From Burkholderiales bacterium (GTDB taxonomy: Bacteria > Pseudomonadota > Gammaproteobacteria > Burkholderiales > Nitrosomonadaceae), in contig JACKLV010000003.1 of the NCBI GenBank assembly GCA_024235755.1, forward strand, positions 186,001 through 250,000: a stretch of DNA of 64,000 nucleotides. Reading direction: 5' to 3'. The translations under genes were made by a program, and so were the position numbers. Shown piece by piece: positions 52,409 through 60,722 of the stretch (position 1 is the stretch's first letter; every line of letters begins with the position of its first letter). Under the pieces are notes generated by a model, which was not told the DNA's origin, did not search any database, and saw nothing but the letters and a program-made list of their open reading frames with translations.

Positions 52409-52771
52409 TTAAGCAAAAACAGGTTTGTATCCCTGTTTTTCTGCCAATTTCTTATGATAAGCAGCTTTTTCTAAATTTTCTTCTGCGGCTTTTTCATATT
52501 CATGGATTTTATATTTCACATACTTTTTAATATTCTGACCATGTTCGCCAAAAAAGCTGCTGCGTGATTTATGTTTGAACGCATCAATCTGTTCATCAAT
52601 TTTTGTCAGCATCTCGTCTGCTTGCGCTTCATAATAAAGTACCAGTGCATCATGATCCGCATGGTTGGGTTTGACATTCTGATCTGCCGCAAACGCACTC
52701 ATCGGTAAAGCGAAAAGCATAAAAGCTGCAATTGTAGCTGTGGTGACGTATTGAAAAACTCCGATTCTCAT
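52409..52771 (-). CDS. Small secreted helical protein, unknown function
   Basis: Not recognised. The ATG at 52769-52771 (MRIGVFQYV) has AAAGGA upstream and yields a good signal peptide (hydrophobic segment TTATIAAFMLFALPMSAFA, cleavage before ADQ). The mature ~90 residues are predicted helical and rich in Lys, Glu, His and Ala (YYEAQADEMLTKIDEQIDAF..., then EYEKAAEENLEKAAYHKKLA), with no Cys. It looks like a soluble periplasmic helical or coiled-coil protein. A longer frame reaches 52801 but has no RBS. Confidence 0.65.
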   Translation of the reverse strand: MRIGVFQYVTTATIAAFMLFALPMSAFAADQNVKPNHADHDALVLYYEAQADEMLTKIDEQIDAFKHKSRSSFFGEHGQNIKKYVKYKIHEYEKAAEENLEKAAYHKKLAEKQGYKPVFA

Positions 52772-52936
52772 GGCTGCTGTTCCTTTAACTAATTTCATCA
52801 TGGTTGAATTTCTAGTTAAGCCAGCGCGGCGAGTATAGTGGGGAGGGCATTATTTTGATCTAAGTAAAACTAGTGCCCTATCCATGTGATAGCGCCGGGT
52901 TCAGTGAGCAATATCCACTTATGGAATAACATTAGC

Positions 52937-54196
52937 TTACTGATTATTCGATGTTTCTTGAGGTTTGTTTTCTGAAGGTGATGTCGGCTGCATTTCAAAT
53001 ACCAGCGGCGTAGTATCGGGTACAGCACTGTAGGGCACCCGTTCTTCTTTAGGTATTGGTTCTGCCTGGCTCGCATGCCAAACCACATAGACTGCGATAA
53101 CGCTATAAGCAGAGGCAGTGTAGGCAAAAAGCGTATGCTGCCCTGCTATGTCAATAAAGACCGAAGCGAGCAAAGGCCCAATAATTGCGCCAAGCCCTGT
53201 AATTAGTAATAACTGGCCGCTGACTTCGACAAACACATCGGCACTCATCTTATCATTTACATGCGCGATACATAAAGAATAAAGTGGTAGCGCTGCAGCA
53301 CCATAGCCGAAAGCAAGCAAATATAATGTCATGCCATCTGCTTGGTCGATTACTGAAAGCCCGAATCCAAACACGGTTGCAACCAAGCTATTGGCCAAAA
53401 TAATTCGGCGTCGATCAATGTTATCCGAGAGTTTCCCAATGGGCCATTGTGCGAGCGCACCGCCAAACACAATTGCCGCCATAAAAAACCCCGTTGCGCT
53501 GGTTGATTGTGTCAAGGTCTGTGCATAGACAGGAGCCAGTCCCCAAAGTGCTCCATTAGTCATACCGACCAGAAAGCAGGCGACGAAACCGACCGGTGCA
53601 GCCTCATATATGTCGCGCGGACGAAACTGCACGGCGTCTCTATGCTCCGGCTCAATGCCCGTTGTCAATGCCACCGGCACCAGTGATAATGTAATAACAA
53701 TTGAAACAATCGCAAAAGGTAAAATGGTCGTCGGATCCAAAATCGTAAATAACAGTTTTCCGGAAAGAACCGCAAACCAGACTGTCACCATGTAGCCAGC
53801 TAGAATCTGTCCACGCGTTTTTTGTGTCGCCAATTCGTTCAGCCAGCTTTCTATGATTGTATAAAGGCCGGACATACAAAAGCCAAAAACAATTCGCAAT
53901 AAAATCCAGGCAACTTCATTAATCACAAATGCATTGATCAACGCTGCTGAACCGGTAATAGCAGCAAAAGCGGTGAATGCGCGAATATGACCAAATCGCT
54001 TAACCAGACGTGGTATTAAAAAGCAGCCCAGAATAAATCCAAGATAATAGGCTGAACCTAAACTCCCGATACTGTATCCATGAAAACCTTCCAGCAACCC
54101 GCGTATGGGTTGCAATACGCCCAGCAGTGAACTGCCTACTTCAAGAAAAAATGTCGCAGTCAGAATACATGCTAGGACGATTAAAATAGGTCTCAC
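52937..54196 (-). CDS. MFS transporter (YcaD-like)
   Basis: A 419-residue inner-membrane protein with about 12 helices in the usual 6+6 arrangement. The first helices read FLEVGSSLLGVLQPIRGLLE with GSAYYLGFILGCFL, then the loop motif RLVKRFGHIRAF, and in the second half GKLSDNIDRRRIIL. These fit the major facilitator superfamily, YcaD-type branch. The substrate cannot be read. The C-terminal ~45 residues form a hydrophilic tail. It is 64 bp downstream of the cupin gene on the same strand. Confidence 0.88.
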   Translation of the reverse strand: MRPILIVLACILTATFFLEVGSSLLGVLQPIRGLLEGFHGYSIGSLGSAYYLGFILGCFLIPRLVKRFGHIRAFTAFAAITGSAALINAFVINEVAWILLRIVFGFCMSGLYTIIESWLNELATQKTRGQILAGYMVTVWFAVLSGKLLFTILDPTTILPFAIVSIVITLSLVPVALTTGIEPEHRDAVQFRPRDIYEAAPVGFVACFLVGMTNGALWGLAPVYAQTLTQSTSATGFFMAAIVFGGALAQWPIGKLSDNIDRRRIILANSLVATVFGFGLSVIDQADGMTLYLLAFGYGAAALPLYSLCIAHVNDKMSADVFVEVSGQLLLITGLGAIIGPLLASVFIDIAGQHTLFAYTASAYSVIAVYVVWHASQAEPIPKEERVPYSAVPDTTPLVFEMQPTSPSENKPQETSNNQ

Positions 54197-54260
54197 GAAA
54201 ATAAACCTGTTCTCGTTCTATATATACCAAAACATTCTGGAGTGTCTAACATGTAAGAAA

Positions 54261-54578
54261 TCAAAAATAAACTGCAAGCCAGACAGTTTCCTGATCGGGA
54301 TCAGTCCAGCTGACCTTGTGTTTTTTATGAGGCGGAATAAGAATAAAATCACCTGCTTTAAGATTTACTACAGCATGATCATCAAACATGAGTTTGGCGC
54401 AGCCTTTCAACACCAGGACCCATTCGTTTCTTTCCTGATCATACCAACCGCTTTCCGGTGATTGATGTCCTCTGGAAATGATTTTCTCGATGGTCACATT
54501 TTCACTGCTAACCAAGACTTCGAACAACTCATTATCCAGATCGGCGGGGATTGCCGCGAAAATATTTTCGGGCTTCAT
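54261..54578 (-). CDS. Cupin-domain protein
   Basis: A 105-residue single-domain beta-barrel. The cupin elements appear as GWYDQERNEWVLVLKGCAKL (motif 1 with Glu but without the usual two His) and LKAGDFILIPPHKKHKVSWT (motif 2 with His). Loss of the motif 1 histidines suggests altered or absent metal binding. Such small cupins are often sugar- or phosphomannose-isomerase-like, but no substrate can be assigned. It is followed by the MFS gene on the same strand. Confidence 0.82.
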   Translation of the reverse strand: MKPENIFAAIPADLDNELFEVLVSSENVTIEKIISRGHQSPESGWYDQERNEWVLVLKGCAKLMFDDHAVVNLKAGDFILIPPHKKHKVSWTDPDQETVWLAVYF

Positions 54579-54690
54579 CTCATGACAGTTTTACAGCGCC
54601 CGGGCAGGTTATTGAAAACGCGGCTAAGGCGGTGAGGAAATTATGTTATAACTTCAATTACAAGGACAATAAGCACAGTCTATTATAAAC

Positions 54691-54728
54691 AGGTAATCCG
54701 GACCAATAATAGTGCTGCCGGATTACCT
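54691..54728 (-). terminator. Hairpin after the P460-family gene
   Basis: AGGTAATCCGG (54691-54701) and CCGGATTACCT (54718-54728) form a perfect 11-bp stem with a 16-nt loop, 31 bp past the stop of the P460-family gene. On the minus strand it is followed by GTTTATAAT, only a weak T-run, so terminator function is likely but not certain. Confidence 0.55.
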
Positions 54729-54759
54729 ATCTCAACGTTACTGTCCGTATCAGTCTGTA

Positions 54760-55284
54760 TTAATGATTTTTCACAAAATCAACCAGCTTTTGGTATGTAA
54801 ACAGATAGTCTTGCCCCGATAACGGCGTATGGCATTGCACGCAGTTCAGGTCATTGCTTTTTTCAGTTCCGTCTGGGTTATATACTGCAAATCCCCAGTT
54901 GCCCGTGCGATCTTCAGCTGAAAACGCATCATCCCAATTATCACGGTTCTCCATGACAGCGACAGCTGCCAGCGAATCAATGACAAAAATACCATCATCA
55001 CCCGGCAAAGGCTTTCCATCGGCATCTGTTTTGGTACTGTATATCTCCATTACTAAAACAGAACCCGAGTCGCCTTTCTGATTTTCCTTATAACTGGCTA
55101 TGGCCGTTTCGTTTGCGTACAATTTGGCAACCTGGGTCTGGTTGGCACGATTTATTGTGGCATATTTGGTAAAAGCCTTTTCATAGCCTTCCGGAAAATT
55201 CACATACTCAGGATTACCACCGCTGTTTGCGTAAATAGGCGTCATCGCGATCACCGCTGCAAGTATTTTCAAAACACCTTTCAT
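54760..55284 (-). CDS. Cytochrome P460-family haem protein lacking the crosslinking Lys
   Basis: Periplasmic c-type cytochrome, 174 residues. A signal peptide (residues 1 to about 19, ending IYA) is followed by the P460 family fold: FPEGYEKAF, then NETAIASYKENQKGDSGSVL, a GNWGFAVYNPDG segment, and one CVQCH haem site (148-152). Cytochrome P460 of N. europaea oxidises hydroxylamine and has its haem crosslinked to Lys70 (segment TVTVKELV, as I recall it). The aligned segment here is SVLVMEIY, with Met79 in place of Lys. The protein may therefore be a cytochrome c'-beta-like NO- or ligand-binding protein rather than an oxidase. It is monocistronic with a hairpin downstream. Confidence 0.85.
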   Translation of the reverse strand: MKGVLKILAAVIAMTPIYANSGGNPEYVNFPEGYEKAFTKYATINRANQTQVAKLYANETAIASYKENQKGDSGSVLVMEIYSTKTDADGKPLPGDDGIFVIDSLAAVAVMENRDNWDDAFSAEDRTGNWGFAVYNPDGTEKSNDLNCVQCHTPLSGQDYLFTYQKLVDFVKNH

Positions 55285-55348
55285 TGCTTTCTCCTTCTCT
55301 TTATAGTCGTCAGAAACAAGTTATATATCATACACCCATATGAAGCTC

Positions 55349-55729
55349 TTATTCTTTCAGACCTATTTCTCCGATGTCAATCACCAGTCTTATTGATAAA
55401 TAAATAACCAGTATAGTTACAACCAAGTAAACGATAAACAGGACGGGCTTTTCTTTTATTGCATCTATAAATGTTTTATGTTTTCCGGCTTTTTTTAAAC
55501 GGCAATATTCTTCGCGCATTCGGATCGTTCGCGATTTCTGATATTCATCCAAAAGCGCTCGGGCTTTACTGAACTGTGTCGCATCTTTTAACCAGATAGC
55601 AGGCATCGAAACACCCCAGTTTCCTGCTGATGTTTCAAAAAATTCAATATCGTTACCTGCTAGTAATGCACGCACATCCTCCGCTTCATCATCAGGAACG
55701 CCATTTAACTTAAATAAAATTTTTGACAT
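55349..55729 (-). CDS. DUF6164-like small membrane protein
   Basis: A 126-residue protein of unknown function. The N-terminal domain begins MSKILFKLNGVPDDEAEDVR, followed by LLAGNDIEFFETSAGNWGVS; this resembles the DUF6164 family, with a fold suggestive of a signal-binding or DUF2007-like domain. One membrane helix (VLFIVYLVVTILVIYLSIRL) lies near the C-terminus. A longer frame starts at TTG 55750, but the ATG at 55729 gives the family N-terminus. It is divergent from the SDR gene. Confidence 0.7.
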   Translation of the reverse strand: MSKILFKLNGVPDDEAEDVRALLAGNDIEFFETSAGNWGVSMPAIWLKDATQFSKARALLDEYQKSRTIRMREEYCRLKKAGKHKTFIDAIKEKPVLFIVYLVVTILVIYLSIRLVIDIGEIGLKE

Positions 55730-55845
55730 GAGAGGAAACCTGTTTGTCAACTACCCTTAAAACAGAGATTTTCTTTTGAAATGATGCTATCTTTGTGATC
55801 ATTCAGTTGTCAAGCCATACCATCAAAAATTATCATATTGGCGTC

Positions 55846-56682
55846 ATGAAAAAAACGATTCTAATTACAGGCTGCTCAAGCGGTATAGGCTATTGCGTTG
55901 CCAAAGCGCTGCATGAATACGGTTATCGTGTTTTCGCTACGGCTCGCAGACAGGAAAGTGTTGAAATGCTTCTGAATGAAGGCCTGGAAAGCCTTCAGCT
56001 TGATTTGATGGATTCAAATTCCATTAATCATGCATTTGAGTCAGTAATGCGACTGACTAACGGTGAATTGTACGCAGTGTTTAATAATGGTGCATATGGC
56101 TTACCCGGCGCCATTGAAGATTTGACTCGTGAAGCGCTGCGCAATCAATTCGAAACCAATGTTTTTGGCTGGCAAGAACTGACCAATCTCATTTTGCCAG
56201 TGATGCGCAAACAAGGTTACGGCCGCATTATACAAAACAGTTCTGTACTGGGCTTTGTTTCATTGCCCTTTCGCGGCGCTTATAATGCAACGAAGTACGC
56301 AATTGAAGGTTTAAGCGACACGATGCGTCTCGAATTAATAGGCAGTAATATTCACGTGTGTTTGATTGAACCAGGCCCAATTGAGAGTAAATTCCGTGAA
56401 AACGCCGTCAAAATGCTGTTAAAAAACGTTGATGTGGAAAAAAGTATTCACCGCGAGCGATATCGTAAAGTGCTCAAGCGGTTAAATACCAAGGGGCCCG
56501 CTGTCCCCTTCACATTACCGCCGGAAGCTGTACTCAAACGCGTCATTCATGCTCTAGAAGCAGAAAAACCGCGTCCGCGTTATTATGTCACTTTCCCTAC
56601 CTACCTGTTTGGCGTACTCAAACGCTTCCTCAGCACCCGCGCACTTGATGCGTTACTTGCCAAGTCCGGCGGCGATCATTAA
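55846..56682 (+). CDS. Short-chain dehydrogenase/reductase (SDR family)
   Basis: NAD(P)-dependent oxidoreductase of the classical SDR fold, 278 residues. The cofactor motif is TGCSSGIG, with NNGAYG after it, the catalytic Ser in QNSSVLGF and YNATKYA carrying the catalytic Tyr and Lys. The Arg-rich stretch after strand 2 (ATARRQ) suggests NADP preference. The C-terminal ~60 residues are longer than minimal SDRs and contain a hydrophobic segment (TFPTYLFGVLKRFL). The ATG at 55846 fits the family start; a longer frame from GTG 55795 is less likely. Substrate unknown. Confidence 0.88.
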   Translation: MKKTILITGCSSGIGYCVAKALHEYGYRVFATARRQESVEMLLNEGLESLQLDLMDSNSINHAFESVMRLTNGELYAVFNNGAYGLPGAIEDLTREALRNQFETNVFGWQELTNLILPVMRKQGYGRIIQNSSVLGFVSLPFRGAYNATKYAIEGLSDTMRLELIGSNIHVCLIEPGPIESKFRENAVKMLLKNVDVEKSIHRERYRKVLKRLNTKGPAVPFTLPPEAVLKRVIHALEAEKPRPRYYVTFPTYLFGVLKRFLSTRALDALLAKSGGDH

Positions 56683-56718
56683 CAACTGATCTTTGTTATC
56701 GTTATTCAATGAGTTTAG

Positions 56719-56750
56719 AAAAAAAAACACCTCACTGAGACAGTGAGGTG
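56719..56750 (-). terminator. Intrinsic terminator of the outer-membrane barrel gene
   Basis: Minus-strand hairpin CACCTCACTG/CAGTGAGGTG with a 3-nt loop (56728-56750), followed by nine T (56727-56719 as A on plus). It lies about 105 bp downstream of the barrel gene stop and also separates that gene from the convergent SDR gene. Confidence 0.88.
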
Positions 56751-56854
56751 AAACGGCTTCGTCACGAACTAAACACTTCGACTTTAATCAGCAGCCAGCA
56801 TAGAGAACGTTCTTTGTGCTTGCTGAATTTTTATAGAATGTCCTTATTCTATTT

Positions 56855-57763
56855 TTAGAACCCAATTCCAAGATAGCCACCGGCCGTCATACCGTTCAGG
56901 TTGACGCCATCTACCTTGCCTGCGGTCAACTGATAACGGCCATCGATACCAATATAAAAGTTCTTCCACAGGTGGTAATCAAGCCCCGCACCAAACTGAA
57001 CTCCAGGTTGTATATACGTAATAGACTGAGTCGGCGGACTTAATACGTGGATAGCCAGGCCGGCTGGAATAATCCAGGGGCGCAATTTTGAACCTTTAAA
57101 GAATTTGACTTTGGGGGATGCAGCCAGAGTAAATTGATTGACAGTCACATGAATCGGATTCAGCTCTCCACCAGCCAGCATACTAGGCACATTGCCCACG
57201 GCTCCGTTACCTTCAATATTGTGACCGAATTCTTTATACTCAAACATCAATTCTGCAAAAATAGACGTGTTTGGAAGAACACCCCATACATCATCGGTTA
57301 GATTCCAATCAAGTCCTGCTCCAATATACCAGCCATTCTGGTCGGGGCGATCTTGAGCGCCAATAGGCAGTACCTGACTTTCTATCGTTACGCCGTTACG
57401 GTGATTCATCATATGCGTAAACCCACCTCTAAAGAACAGCATGCGGTCTTTTTGATCCGTGCGGCTAATGATCGGCTCTATACGTTCTTCTAAAACCGCA
57501 TTGCTCTGCTGGATAGTATTGACTTTCTCCACGGTCTGATTTGTTGTTTGTTCTATATTCTGTACTTTCTGCGCAGACTGAGCACTTTCAGACTTTAGTT
57601 TTTCCAACTCGGCCTGAATTGCTTGCAAGCTTTGTTCCAAATGTCTGATTCTCGTTGCTGCATCATGAGCTAAAGCTTGCGGCACAAAAGCAACTATGCA
57701 AATCAACAACAAAACCAATATTAATCCGTTGCCTATCCTCTTTCTTTTATAGAAATACTTCAT
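56855..57763 (-). CDS. Outer-membrane beta-barrel protein with N-terminal coiled coil
   Basis: A 302-residue exported protein. A signal peptide (basic MKYFYKRKRIG, then a hydrophobic core ending PQALA) is followed by a heptad-rich segment (residues about 38-98, IRHLEQSLQAIQAELEKLKS...), then alternating strands characteristic of a small beta-barrel (WYIGAGLDWNL, FAELMFEYKEFGH, FYIGIDGRYQLTAG), ending GGYLGIGF with a C-terminal Phe. The coiled coil probably trimerises or reaches towards peptidoglycan. No pore specificity can be inferred. It is transcribed alone and has a strong terminator. Confidence 0.78.
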   Translation of the reverse strand: MKYFYKRKRIGNGLILVLLLICIVAFVPQALAHDAATRIRHLEQSLQAIQAELEKLKSESAQSAQKVQNIEQTTNQTVEKVNTIQQSNAVLEERIEPIISRTDQKDRMLFFRGGFTHMMNHRNGVTIESQVLPIGAQDRPDQNGWYIGAGLDWNLTDDVWGVLPNTSIFAELMFEYKEFGHNIEGNGAVGNVPSMLAGGELNPIHVTVNQFTLAASPKVKFFKGSKLRPWIIPAGLAIHVLSPPTQSITYIQPGVQFGAGLDYHLWKNFYIGIDGRYQLTAGKVDGVNLNGMTAGGYLGIGF

Positions 57764-58005
57764 CTACTCCTCCAAAATTTGCGTATTTGTAAATTTTTAT
57801 GCTTAGGAATAACATTCTAGATAACTATTAGAAGCCACAAGCTATCCTTCCACATTGTTCATATTTGTGGAAACTCTATTTTCACATTTTCTTTTTTACT
57901 TTTCTACCGCCATAATTTACTTTTACTGATAATATTTAACCATAACGCTTTCAACTTTGATCTGCATCAAGCTAAGATAAATTTGTTCCTATTTTTGAAA
58001 ATTTT

Positions 58006-58701
58006 ATGGTTCATTTAATAACTTCAGATTCTTTGTTTCCCCCCTTGGAAGAAGCGTTATTAGAACCCAATGGTTTGTTGGCCGTTGGTGGCGATCTATC
58101 ACCAAAGCGCCTGATCAATGCGTATGAAAATGGTATTTTTCCCTGGTTTAATAAGGATGAACCGGCACTTTGGTGGAGCCCGGATCCCCGCATGGTGTTG
58201 TTTCCTAATGAATTAAAAGTATCCCGCTCATTACGAAAATCCATCAAAAAAAACAACTACCACGTTCGCGGTGATAGTCACTTCTCGGAAGTCATGCTTG
58301 CTTGTGCTGAACCACGTAGAAACCAAGCCGGTACATGGATTCATCCCGACATGGTCTCGGCCTATACGGCGCTTCATGAAATCGGGTTGGCGCACTCGGT
58401 GGAAACCTGGATCGACGGGAAACTGGTTGGAGGTCTCTATGGCTTGGCAATGGGAAAGGTATTTTTTGGCGAATCAATGTTTTCACGTGCGCCGGATGCA
58501 TCTAAAATCGCATTTGTTTATTTAGTCAGGCATTTAATACAATGGAATTATATTTTAATCGATTGTCAGGTAAGAACGGCGCATCTTGCTTCGCTGGGCG
58601 CACGTGAAATTTCAAGAGCTGAGTTCAGTCAAATACTGAACATCTGGGCCAAGAATAGGGTGTCGGAGGAAAAGTGGGATTTCAGTTATATGTATGAATG
58701 A
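58006..58701 (+). CDS. aat: Leucyl/phenylalanyl-tRNA--protein transferase
   Basis: Adds Leu or Phe to N-terminal Arg/Lys of proteins, marking them for ClpS/ClpAP degradation. Core segments are GLLAVGGDLSPKRLINAYENGIFPWF, WWSPDPRMVL and GGLYGLAMGKVFFGESMFS, and the active-site region IDCQVRTAHLASLGAREISR. The 231-residue length is normal. The last 8 bp overlap the start of bpt, so the two N-degron enzymes form one translational unit. Confidence 0.97.
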   Translation: MVHLITSDSLFPPLEEALLEPNGLLAVGGDLSPKRLINAYENGIFPWFNKDEPALWWSPDPRMVLFPNELKVSRSLRKSIKKNNYHVRGDSHFSEVMLACAEPRRNQAGTWIHPDMVSAYTALHEIGLAHSVETWIDGKLVGGLYGLAMGKVFFGESMFSRAPDASKIAFVYLVRHLIQWNYILIDCQVRTAHLASLGAREISRAEFSQILNIWAKNRVSEEKWDFSYMYE

Positions 58702-59422
58702 TTCCATGAAGACGCTTAAGTATCATACAACGCATCCATATCCGTGCGGTTATCTACCCGATAAAATGGCACGATCCGAGGTCGTTGCGTCTGAATATCG
58801 GATTGACACAAACTTATACGGCCGATTACTTGAACAAGGATATCGTCGCAGCGGCCATTTTATTTACCGCCCTCAATGTGACAGATGTCATGCTTGTCAA
58901 TCGGTACGTATTAAAGTGGATGCATTCAAGCCCAACCGTTCACAACGCAGATGCTGGAACAGGCATCATTTTATGACCGCCTGGCAACATCAACTCCACT
59001 TTAAAAAAGAGCATTTTTTGCTTTACCAACGTTATCAGCGCGCGCGCCACATGGACAGCAACATGGACTATGACAAGCGCGAACAATACCGGAATTTTTT
59101 GCTGCAAAGTAATGTTAACTCTCAGCTGATCACATTCCATGACACCAAACAGCTGCGCATCATCAGTTTTGTTGACTTACTGCCGGATGGTCTGTCGTCG
59201 GTATATACTTTTTATGATCCTGAGGTTTCGCAAGCCAGTTATGGCACGTACAGTATTTTGTGGCAGATTCAACAATGCCGGGCACTGGGTTTGTCTTATT
59301 TATACCTTGGCTATTGGATCAAGGAACATAAGAAAATGAATTACAAAGCCAATTTCCAGCCACTGGAAATCCTGACAAATGGTCAATGGATGCCTTTTGA
59401 ACAGATTGTACGCAACATATAA
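58694..59422 (+). CDS. bpt: Aspartate/glutamate leucyltransferase (Bpt)
   Basis: Transfers Leu to N-terminal Asp/Glu, the second bacterial N-end-rule transferase. The ATE N-terminal domain shows CGYLPDKMARSEV, then SGHFIYRPQCDRCHACQSVRI with the conserved Cys cluster; the C-terminal GNAT-like domain has DGLSSVYTFYDP and YGTYSILWQI. The 242-residue length is normal. The ATG at 58694 overlaps aat; an in-frame ATG at 58706 is an alternative start. Confidence 0.95.
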   Translation: MNDSMKTLKYHTTHPYPCGYLPDKMARSEVVASEYRIDTNLYGRLLEQGYRRSGHFIYRPQCDRCHACQSVRIKVDAFKPNRSQRRCWNRHHFMTAWQHQLHFKKEHFLLYQRYQRARHMDSNMDYDKREQYRNFLLQSNVNSQLITFHDTKQLRIISFVDLLPDGLSSVYTFYDPEVSQASYGTYSILWQIQQCRALGLSYLYLGYWIKEHKKMNYKANFQPLEILTNGQWMPFEQIVRNI

Positions 59423-59540
59423 TATGTGTTGCTGTAGGCAAATTCGGGATAACGGGAAACGGTCCGGCTCTTACCAAAAAACGCCGCCGAGCGATCACGA
59501 ACTGTATTAATTTGACATAACCACTTTGCGGAACCCATGG

Positions 59541-60575
59541 ATGTTTTACTCATTATTGCGCCGATTACTTTTTCAGCTGGAACCTGAGACAGCTCATCAC
59601 ATTACTTTAGACGCAATTGAAAAAGCCTTTAGGCTCGGTCTGCTCAAGCAACCAGTTATAGATTGTCCGCAGCGGCGTGTTATGGGAATCACTTTTCCTA
59701 ATCCGATCGGCCTCGCAGCAGGTCTGGATAAAAATGGTGAATATCTGGATGCTCTGGCTGCACTGGGTTTTGGTTTTGTAGAAGTTGGTACCGTCACACC
59801 GCGCCCGCAACCCGGTAATCCTGCCCCACGCCTCTTTCGCATACCGCAGGCTCAGGCTATTATTAACCGCTTGGGCTTTAACAATCAGGGCATTGATCGG
59901 TTACTTGAAAACATCAATCGTTCAAGCTATACGGGCGTGCTGGGCATCAATATCGGCAAAAATTTCGATACGCCCATTGAACATGCCGTGGAAGACTACC
60001 GGATATGCCTGTCTAAAGCTTATCAGTACGCCAGTTATATTACGATCAACATTTCTTCCCCCAATACTAAAAACCTGCGGGAGTTGCAAGCAACGGATGC
60101 ACTGGATACGTTGCTTTTCACACTAAAATCCGAACAGCTGTCTCTGAACCAGACTCATGGTAAATATACACCGTTGGTTGTAAAAATCGCGCCGGATTTG
60201 GAGCGCTCACAAATAGCATCCATCGCGCAATTGCTACTGAAGCACAAAATTGACGGTATCATCGCGACCAACACCACCCTATCCCGGCAAGGTATCGAAC
60301 ACCTGGCAATCTCACAGGAAACCGGCGGCCTAAGCGGCGCTCCACTAGCCGAAAAAGCAACAGCGGTTGTTGCACAGCTACGGCATTTTTTACAGGGCAC
60401 TATCCCCATTATCGGTGTCGGCGGTATCATGTCAGCACAAGACGCCAAGAAAAAAATGGATGCCGGTGCCAGCCTGATACAGATTTACAGCGGACTAATT
60501 TACCAGGGACCCAGTCTAATAACACGTATTGCGCAAACAATCTGCAAGGATCAGTACCCGTCCGAACAAGCATGA
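59541..60575 (+). CDS. pyrD: Dihydroorotate dehydrogenase (quinone), class 2
   Basis: Membrane-associated FMN enzyme that oxidises dihydroorotate to orotate using quinone. Signatures include NPIGLAAGLDKNGEYLDAL, VEVGTVTPRPQPGNP, the catalytic Ser loop NISSPNTKNLR and the FMN-phosphate site GVGGIMSAQDA. The ATG at 59541 (MFYSLLRRLLFQ) gives 344 residues and the N-terminal amphipathic helix typical of class 2; the longer frame from TTG 59526 is less likely. It is 118 bp after bpt. Confidence 0.96.
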   Translation: MFYSLLRRLLFQLEPETAHHITLDAIEKAFRLGLLKQPVIDCPQRRVMGITFPNPIGLAAGLDKNGEYLDALAALGFGFVEVGTVTPRPQPGNPAPRLFRIPQAQAIINRLGFNNQGIDRLLENINRSSYTGVLGINIGKNFDTPIEHAVEDYRICLSKAYQYASYITINISSPNTKNLRELQATDALDTLLFTLKSEQLSLNQTHGKYTPLVVKIAPDLERSQIASIAQLLLKHKIDGIIATNTTLSRQGIEHLAISQETGGLSGAPLAEKATAVVAQLRHFLQGTIPIIGVGGIMSAQDAKKKMDAGASLIQIYSGLIYQGPSLITRIAQTICKDQYPSEQA

Positions 60576-60722
60576 TTTGTCAATTTTAAAATAGGTTATT
60601 TCCGCATTTCCGTTGGTATTTTCCGGCAATGCCTGTTTATTACTGTAAACCGTTACAATAGCGAATCAAAACGAATCGTGACCGTTTTCAAAACAGAACG
60701 CAGCAAATCTTTGGAGAAGCCG

